Shown here: positions 58,307-64,000 of the stretch, piece after piece
How positions within the stretch are numbered: position 1 is the stretch's first letter
Layout: the number at the start of each line of letters is the position of its first letter
Assembly (NCBI GenBank): GCA_963711035.1
Contig: CAVQCN010000001.1
Span: 992,001-1,056,000, forward strand
Length of the DNA: 64,000 nucleotides
Source of the DNA: WHTK01 sp963711035
GTDB taxonomy: Bacteria; Chloroflexota; Dehalococcoidia; DSTF01; WHTK01
Direction: 5' to 3'
Position numbers and translations under genes: made by a program
The notes under the pieces: model-generated
What the model saw: only the letters and a program-made list of their open reading frames with translations
The model's database searches: none
What the model was told of the DNA's origin: nothing

Positions 58307-59875
58307 ATGAATCCAGCCGAGTTTCTCACCATTAGCAGTGCGGTCCTGCCCGACCGTGAAGCGCTCGTCTCCGGCGACGGCAGCAAGCGCATCACGTACG
58401 CAGAGATGGCCTCCCGTGTGACGCGGCTGGCCAACGCCCTCGTCGGAATGGGCGTGGAGCAGGGCACCCGCGTGGCGCTGATGTCGACGAACTCCCCCGA
58501 GTGCGTCGAGGTCTATTACGCGACGGCCAAGCTGGGCGGCTGCTTCGTGCCGATCAACTACCGCGCCAAGCGCGAAGAGCTCTCGTACATGCTCAACGCG
58601 TCGGGCGCCACCGTCTTGTTCATCGAGAGCCGTTACCTGGAGCTGCTCGCGTCCGTGCGCGCCGAGCTCGAGACTTTGCGCGAGGTCGTCGTACTCGACC
58701 GCGAGGTCGAAGCTATGCCGACCTACGATGCGCTGCTGGCCGGCGCCGGGGAAGACGAGCTCTTCATAGACGTCGACCTGAGCCAGCCGACGGCGCTGAT
58801 CTTCACTTCGGGTACGACGGCACTGCCCAAGGGCGTCGAGCTCACGTTCATGAATCTGGCGCTGTACGTGCTGAACACGATGAGCCCGGCCGACCCGACT
58901 ACGCCGCCCGAGAAGACGCTCGTCTCGGTGACCGTGGCGCACGTGGCCGGTCTCACTGCGATCCTGTCCTCGATCTGGGGCGGTCGCACGCTCGTGACGC
59001 TGTCGCAGTTCGACCCGGAAGGCTGGCTGCTCGCCGTGCAGCGCGAGGGCGTGACCCACAGCTTCGTGGTTCCGACGATGCTGAAGCGCATTATGGACAG
59101 CCCGGTCTTCGACCGCCATGACCTCAGCTCCCTGCAGCTCATCACCTACGGCGCCGCGCCGATGCCGTTCGACGTCGTCTGTCGCGCCATTGAGGTATTC
59201 AGCTGCGGCCTGATGAATGCTTACGGCCAGACCGAAAGCACGTCGTCTCTTACCTACCTGGGGCCGGAAGACCATCGTATGGACGGCTCTGAGGAGGAGA
59301 ACGCGCTCAAGTTCCACCGCCTGCGCTCCGTCGGCCGGCCCATGGACGACGTCGAGATCGCAATCATGGACCCGAAGGGCCGGCCGCTGTCCCGGGGCGA
59401 AGAGGGCGAGATCTGCGTCAAGAGCGCGCGGGTCATGAAGGAGTATCTCAACCAGGTCGAGGCCACGTCTGAAGCCGTGCAGGACGGCTGGCTGCACACC
59501 GGCGACCAGGGTTACCTTGACGAAGAGAACTATTTGTTCATTACGGGCCGCGTGAAGGACCTGATCATCCGCGGCGGCGAGAACATTTCCCCCGGCGAAA
59601 TCGAGTCCATTCTCGAGGGCCATCCCGAGATCGACGAGGCAGCCGTCATCGGCGTGCCGGATTCAGAGTGGGGCGAGGCGGTGAAGGCAATCGTGGTGCC
59701 GGTGCCGGGCGCTGAGGCCACGGTGGACGACATCCGCAGCTACTGCCGCGAGCACCTCTCCAGCTACAAGACGCCGGCTTACGTCGCCTTCCTGGATGAG
59801 CTGCCGCGCAACCCGATGGGCAAGGTGCTCAAAACGGATCTGCGCCGCGAGCACGGCGGCGCCGACAACAACTGA
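58307..59875 (+). CDS. Acyl-CoA synthetase (AMP-forming)
   Basis: 522 residues. ANL superfamily: P-loop IFTSGTTALPKGVELT, AYGQTESTSSLTYL (A5-type motif), GWLHTGDQGYLDEENYLFIT (A7), GRVKDLIIRGGENISPGEIE and the catalytic Lys in PRNPMGKVLKTDL. Activates a carboxylic acid to acyl-CoA; chain length is not readable. Forms a cluster with the two crotonases and small-protein pair. ATG 58307. Confidence 0.94.
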   Translation: MNPAEFLTISSAVLPDREALVSGDGSKRITYAEMASRVTRLANALVGMGVEQGTRVALMSTNSPECVEVYYATAKLGGCFVPINYRAKREELSYMLNASGATVLFIESRYLELLASVRAELETLREVVVLDREVEAMPTYDALLAGAGEDELFIDVDLSQPTALIFTSGTTALPKGVELTFMNLALYVLNTMSPADPTTPPEKTLVSVTVAHVAGLTAILSSIWGGRTLVTLSQFDPEGWLLAVQREGVTHSFVVPTMLKRIMDSPVFDRHDLSSLQLITYGAAPMPFDVVCRAIEVFSCGLMNAYGQTESTSSLTYLGPEDHRMDGSEEENALKFHRLRSVGRPMDDVEIAIMDPKGRPLSRGEEGEICVKSARVMKEYLNQVEATSEAVQDGWLHTGDQGYLDEENYLFITGRVKDLIIRGGENISPGEIESILEGHPEIDEAAVIGVPDSEWGEAVKAIVVPVPGAEATVDDIRSYCREHLSSYKTPAYVAFLDELPRNPMGKVLKTDLRREHGGADNN

Positions 59876-59934
59876 CGCCGGGCAACTCGACTGGCTGCTG
59901 CATAACCCACGTGTGTGGCCGACTTCGCTGAGGG

Positions 59935-60375
59935 CCAGACCCTTCGCTCCGCTCAGAGTGACAACGCAGCAGGTGTGTCATGCTGAGCGCCCGCGAAGCA
60001 TCTCCCGGTGCCCCACGCCTCGACGTTCCGTGCATCCGCACGGCCAGGACCACGTGTCGTCTTACGGATGGCGCAGCGTCCTGACGCTGGCCCGGGAGGC
60101 CTGCCCGCGCCTGGCGGTATCGGGGTTCGCCCCGACCGCAGCCGGGAGACCCTTCGCTCCACTCAGGGTGACAACGCAGCAGGCGTCATGCTGAGCGCCC
60201 GCGAAGCATCTCCCGGTAACCCAGCGCGGCGTCGTTTCAAAGCATACGCACGGCCAAGACCACGCGCCGCAATACAGCTGCCCCTGCGTCCTTACGGTGG
60301 CCCGCCGACCTGCCCGCCGGTTTCGGGGTTCGTACCGCCCGCGACGGGGAGACCCTTCGCTCCGCTCAGGGTGAC
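59935..60375. repeat. Tandem composite repeat of about 200 bp, 2.2 units
   Basis: Two long units (about 59935-60147 and 60148-60345) and a partial third (60346-60375). Each starts with GACCCTTCGCTCC(G/A)CTCA and GTGACAACGCAGCAGG, continues TCATGCTGAGCGCCCGCGAA then GCATCTCCCGGT, and has a less conserved spacer with CGCACGGCCA and TCGGGGTTCG. The third has only the first motif. No gene lies in 59876-60398. Confidence 0.75.
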
Positions 60376-60398
60376 AGCATTGCCGTAACGTACGAGAG

Positions 60399-61094
60399 CT
60401 ATGTTTCGTCCTCTGTGTAGGGCGGTAGAGGCTCCAGCGGCGCCGCACCGTGGGTGGAGAAGCGGGCCCAGAGAGCCGCGGCGAGGGCATCGCTGGCCCT
60501 GCGATAGCCGGGGCAGTCGAAACGCAGGCGCGAGTCGTCGAAATCGACGTCGAAGTAGCTGCACTGGTGCGGATCTGCAGACTGTTCGTTCAGAAAGGGC
60601 CGGAAATGGCGGCAGCTGACGCACATGGCCGTCTCTGAGACCTGATGGCCCATCTCAAGGCCCCGCACGAGCTTCATCAGGGCCCTCAGCAGCACTGTCT
60701 GCTCCGTCTCTGAGAGCGCTTCGGCGGCGCCGGTCAGGGCGCTGGATCCTTGAGATAGCCCTTCGGCGCGTTTTTCGCCCTCGCTCGTCAGGCGTATGGC
60801 CACGGCGCGGCCGTCGTCAGGCGCTGCCGTGCGCCTCAGAAGCCGTTTTTCGACCAGAGAAGAGACGGAATCGCTGGCTGAGGCGGGTGTGACGCCCAGA
60901 CGCGCGGCTACCGCCGCCAACCGCATGCCTTCAGGCACACCGCGCAGGGTCGAGAGGATGGCCGCCTGCGTCGGTGTGAGGCGCTGATCGGCGCTGAGAT
61001 GGCGAATTCCGCTGCGAAGCGCTCGTGAGATTGCTTCCTCTGCGATGCTCAGATGGCGACCAAAGTGAATTCGCCTGTCGTTTTCATCATACAT
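60399..61094 (-). CDS. MarR-family regulator with C-terminal Cys cluster
   Basis: About 231 residues. N-terminal winged-helix MarR domain (LTPTQAAILSTLRGVPEGMR, LAAVAARLGVTPASASDSVS, SLVEKRLLRRTAAPDDGRAV). The C-terminus has four cysteines: CVSCRHFRPF, then HQCSYF and RFDCPGY, suited to Zn or an Fe-S cluster. Presumably a ligand- or redox-responsive repressor. Start ATG 61094; a longer frame from TTG 61127 exists. An inverted repeat TAGGA-A-TCCTA is placed at its ribosome site. It lies downstream of dnaE on the same strand. Confidence 0.85.
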   Translation of the reverse strand: MYDENDRRIHFGRHLSIAEEAISRALRSGIRHLSADQRLTPTQAAILSTLRGVPEGMRLAAVAARLGVTPASASDSVSSLVEKRLLRRTAAPDDGRAVAIRLTSEGEKRAEGLSQGSSALTGAAEALSETEQTVLLRALMKLVRGLEMGHQVSETAMCVSCRHFRPFLNEQSADPHQCSYFDVDFDDSRLRFDCPGYRRASDALAAALWARFSTHGAAPLEPLPPYTEDET

Positions 61095-61097
61095 AGC

Positions 61098-61108
61098 TAG
61101 GAATCCTA
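61098..61108. promoter_or_regulatory. Inverted repeat at the marR ribosome site
   Basis: TAGGA-A-TCCTA, four to fourteen bases before ATG 61094, overlapping the AGGA ribosome site. A plausible autoregulatory operator or translational control element; untested. Confidence 0.35.
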
Positions 61109-61165
61109 ACGAGTTCTCAGCATACAACCGAAATCTCGTGAGGTCGAGCGGAGGATGAGGTGTTG

Positions 61166-64000
61166 TTACGCGACGCCTGCTGCGGCCGAGGTCAGGTCGC
61201 GCAGCTGATTGCGCAGGCCGCCGTCCAGCGCGGCACTGGGCAACTGCAGCTCGAAGTTCTCGCCACCGCGCGTACGGATGGTAAGGAAGATGGCGTCCGC
61301 GCCGGGGTGCGACTGCAGGAGTCGGAAGAGCTCGGCCAGGCGTGCCTGGTCGGCGGCTTCGTCCGGCGTCTCGTCGAGGGTGAGCCGCAGCGGAGCCGGC
61401 GTGGCGGTCTCCTGCGGCAGGTCGGCGGAGTAGACGCCACGTTCCTCGGCCACGGCGAGCGTGGTTGTGGGCGGCGGAGCGGGTTCGGCCGCGCCCGGGC
61501 GTTCCTCCAGGACGGAGGCAGGCTCAGGGCTGGCTTGCGGCTCGTCTTCGGTGGGTTCGAGCGCGGCTGGCGGCGGCGCTGGGGCGGTCTTGTGACCGTT
61601 ACCATTGCCGTTGGCGTATGGGCGAGGCGGCACGTCGAGCGAGACGTTCGCCAGCCAGGACGGCGGCGTGAAGTCGGGCGTGAAGAGCTCGACTTCCTGC
61701 ACGCCGGCGGAGAGACGCTCGCCGCGCTCTCGCACGCGCACCTGCATCAAGACGATGCTGCCGGTGTTCCATATCTCCATCGTGCGCTCGTAGATGTCGG
61801 GCCAGACCGTGACCTCCAGCGTGCCGGAAAGGTCCGTGACCTCGGCGGCAATGAAGCTGCGTCCGTCGCGCGTCGCCAGGCGTCGCGAAGAGCCAACGAG
61901 CCCGGCGATGATGAAGTCGCGGCCCTGCGCCGGCAGGTCGGCGAGCAGCTCGGGCGTCATCTCGTTGCACAGGGCCGTCGTGTATGGCGCGAGCTGCGAG
62001 GCGGCGTGTGTGAACGGGTGCTCCGACAGCCAAATGCCCAGCAGCTCTTTTTCCCATGCAAGCAGCTCGCTCTTGGGCAGGGGTGTCGATTCGAGGTCGA
62101 TGCCGGAAAGCGGCGTCGCGACTTCGTCGCCGAAGAGGTCGAACATCGTCGTTTGGCCGGTCTCTTTGAGCTTCTGAGCGCCCTGCGAAATGCTGAGGAT
62201 GCGGTCCAGGTTGGCGAGCATGGAGCCTCGCGCGTCGGAGCCGCCGACGACGGAGTCAAAGGCGCCGGCCTTGATCAGGCTTTCGAGAGCGCGCTTATTG
62301 ACGTTGCGCGGGTTGATGGTGCGACAGAAGTCGTCGAGCGTCGCGAAGCCCGTCTCGCCGCGCGACTCGATCAGCGACTCGGCAGCGCCGGAGCCGACGT
62401 TCTTGATCATGGCCAGGCCGAAGCGAATGCCGGTTCGGCCGTCCTCCGTCGCCTCGAGCGAGAAGTTCGGCTGGCTGCGGTTGACGTCGGGTGGCAGCAC
62501 GGGCACGCCGAGACGGACGCATTCGTTGTAAGCCTGTGCGATGCGGTCCAGGGTGCCAGCCGGGTGGCTGTCGGCGCCCATGAGGACGGCGCAGAGGTAC
62601 TCCTCGGCGTAGTTCGCTTTGAGGTAGGCCGTCTGGTAGGCGATGGTCCCGTAGGAGTAGGAGTGCGCCTTGTTGAACGCGTAGCCGGCGAAGGGCTCAA
62701 TCAGGTCGAAGACCTTGCGCGCGTCCTCCTCCGAGTAGCCCTTCGCGATGGCGCCGTTCATGAAGCGATCGCGCTCGGCCTGCATCATGGCGGCGATCTT
62801 CTTGCCCATCGCCTTGCGCATGATGTCGGCCTGGCCCAGCGTGTAGCCGCCGAACTTCTGCGCGATCTTCAGCACCTGGTCCTGGAAGACGATGACGCCG
62901 TAGGTCTCGTCCAGGATGTCGGCCAGGTCGGGGTGCGGGTTGCTCACCTGCTCCAGGCCATGCTTGGCGCGGCAGAAGGTGCCGATGTGCTGCATCGGGC
63001 CCGGGCGGTACAGCGCGACGAGCGCGGCGAGGTCACCTATCGAAGTGGGCTTCAGCTCCTGCACGGCGCGGCGCATGCCCGCCGATTCGAGCTGGAAGAC
63101 GCCGAACGTTTCGCCCTGGCCCAGCATTTCGAAGCTCTTGGTGTCGCCGTCCGGCAGGTGGGCTAAGTCGATGTTGACGCCGTGACGCTGGTTGATGAGC
63201 TCGACGGCGCGTTCAAGGATGGTCAGGTTCGAGAGGCCCAGGAAGTCCATCTTCACCAGGCCTATGGCCGCTACCTGCTCCATGGCGTACTGCGTCGTCG
63301 GCATCGCCTGGGCGTCGCCGCGCGCCGGGCGGGCCAGCGGCAGGTGCTCGACCAGCGGGTCGGTGCTGATCACGACGCCTGCCGCGTGGGTGCCGGCGTT
63401 GCGGGCCACGCCCTCCAGCTTGCGCGCCGAGTCGACCAGGTTGCGGATCTGCGTATCCGTCTCGTAGGCGGTGCGCAGCTCGGCCGATTCGTTGAGGGCC
63501 CGCTCGAGGGTCATGTGCAGCGCGTTGGGGATGAGGCGCGCGACGCGGTCGACGTCGGCGTAGCTCATGGCCAACGCGCGGCCGACGTCGCGTACTGCGG
63601 CCTTGGCGCCAAGCGTGCCGAAAGTGATGATCTGCGCCACGCGGTCGCTACCGTAGCGGTTTGCGGCGAAGCGCAGTACTTCCTCGCGCCGCTCGTCGGA
63701 GAAGTCGAAGTCGACGTCGGGCGCTTCGGGGCGTTCCAGGTTGAGGAAGCGCTCGAAGACCAGGTTCGCGGCCAGCGGATCGATGTCGGTGACGCCGAGG
63801 CAGTAGAGCACGAGGCTGGCGGCGGCGCTGCCGCGCACGCCCATGCGGATGCCCTGCGAGCGCGCGAAGGTCGCGATCTCGCGCACGATATGGATGTAGT
63901 TGGTGAAGCCGGTCTGCTGCACGACGTCGAGCTCGTAGCGCAGGCGGTCCTCGGCGTCCGGACCGGAGTTGGGCAGCAGGCGGTGCAGACCCTCCCAGCA
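61166..64000 (-). CDS. dnaE: DNA polymerase III alpha subunit, 5' partial
   Basis: The frame is open to base 64000 and runs off the right edge, so the PHP domain and part of the palm are missing. Present: palm motif APDVDFDFSDERREEV with catalytic aspartates, FGTLGAKAAVRDVGRAL, the fingers (HAAGVVISTDPLVEH, LGLSNLTILERAV), FNKAHSYSYGTIAYQTAYLK, HhH part, OB domain (GRSFIAAEVTDLSGTLEVTV) and a C-terminal tail (GGENFELQLPSAALDGGLRN). Main replicative polymerase. About 150 residues of Ala/Pro/Glu linker before the end. Confidence 0.96.
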   Translation of the reverse strand, partial: CWEGLHRLLPNSGPDAEDRLRYELDVVQQTGFTNYIHIVREIATFARSQGIRMGVRGSAAASLVLYCLGVTDIDPLAANLVFERFLNLERPEAPDVDFDFSDERREEVLRFAANRYGSDRVAQIITFGTLGAKAAVRDVGRALAMSYADVDRVARLIPNALHMTLERALNESAELRTAYETDTQIRNLVDSARKLEGVARNAGTHAAGVVISTDPLVEHLPLARPARGDAQAMPTTQYAMEQVAAIGLVKMDFLGLSNLTILERAVELINQRHGVNIDLAHLPDGDTKSFEMLGQGETFGVFQLESAGMRRAVQELKPTSIGDLAALVALYRPGPMQHIGTFCRAKHGLEQVSNPHPDLADILDETYGVIVFQDQVLKIAQKFGGYTLGQADIMRKAMGKKIAAMMQAERDRFMNGAIAKGYSEEDARKVFDLIEPFAGYAFNKAHSYSYGTIAYQTAYLKANYAEEYLCAVLMGADSHPAGTLDRIAQAYNECVRLGVPVLPPDVNRSQPNFSLEATEDGRTGIRFGLAMIKNVGSGAAESLIESRGETGFATLDDFCRTINPRNVNKRALESLIKAGAFDSVVGGSDARGSMLANLDRILSISQGAQKLKETGQTTMFDLFGDEVATPLSGIDLESTPLPKSELLAWEKELLGIWLSEHPFTHAASQLAPYTTALCNEMTPELLADLPAQGRDFIIAGLVGSSRRLATRDGRSFIAAEVTDLSGTLEVTVWPDIYERTMEIWNTGSIVLMQVRVRERGERLSAGVQEVELFTPDFTPPSWLANVSLDVPPRPYANGNGNGHKTAPAPPPAALEPTEDEPQASPEPASVLEERPGAAEPAPPPTTTLAVAEERGVYSADLPQETATPAPLRLTLDETPDEAADQARLAELFRLLQSHPGADAIFLTIRTRGGENFELQLPSAALDGGLRNQLRDLTSAAAGVA

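Noticed and set aside
59935..60375. CRISPR array
   Set aside because: Units are about 200 bp, spacers are homologous to one another, and no cas genes are near.
61160..63166. A 668-codon open frame on the plus strand opposite dnaE
   Set aside because: Composition and lack of motifs show it is the shadow of the polymerase gene.

Overview
This is a high-GC (roughly 63-66% by eye) bacterial chromosome segment, almost fully coding, with frequent GTG and TTG starts and long runs of ATGA/TGATG-overlapping genes. The gene content (an 11-subunit Nuo complex without NuoEFG, LytR-CpsA-Psr protein, MurJ, NlpD-like LysM/M23 peptidase, lipoproteins, no LPS or Bam genes) and the protein style fit a monoderm member of the Chloroflexota, probably near Dehalococcoidia. 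That assignment is inference. No rRNA, tRNA, phage, IS transposase or CRISPR array was seen.

Layout. 0-8 kb: rhomboid protease (5' end off the window), GT-C membrane glycosyltransferase, a LuxR-type HTH remnant, HtrA protease, holB, PSP1-domain protein, then a polyamine pair (speD, agmatinase). 8-15.5 kb (minus strand): one long operon starting at a clear promoter (15448-15476): rpmH-rnpA-yidD-PQQ lipoprotein-yidC-jag-pfkB-parA-parB-dinB-ydeI, with a perfect parS site inside the lipoprotein gene. This is the origin-proximal cluster of many bacteria, although dnaA and an obvious oriC are absent. 15.5-26 kb: lytic transglycosylase, alanine racemase, peroxiredoxin, tyrS, ribF, CPBP protease, trpA, aroH, scpA. 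26-36.6 kb: the nuoABCDHIJKLMN operon behind a good promoter. 36.7-42.8 kb: a more accessory stretch with HicAB and RHH/MazF toxin-antitoxin pairs on either side of valS, two decayed secreted-protein genes and a DUF559 endonuclease gene enclosed by inverted palindromic repeats. 42.8-54.4 kb: cinA, pyrG, rho, LysM/M23 peptidase, a metallo-beta-lactamase-fold protein lacking most metal ligands, murJ, paiB-like gene, rpsT, MDR alcohol dehydrogenase. 54.5-64 kb: LCP protein, a fatty-acyl cluster (two crotonases, two tandem paralogous small unknown proteins, acyl-CoA ligase), MarR regulator with a Cys cluster, and dnaE running off the right edge.

Between genes the window carries several dispersed repeat families: a CCATTAGCATGGC element fused to stop codons, a composite CATTGCGAG...GGACGGAGCT element, CTCTCC/GGAGAG palindromes, and a roughly 200-bp tandem unit at 59.9-60.4 kb. 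Together with the DUF559 unit, the unknown small-protein pair, the speD leader and a group of single-base frameshifts, these are the main objects of interest.
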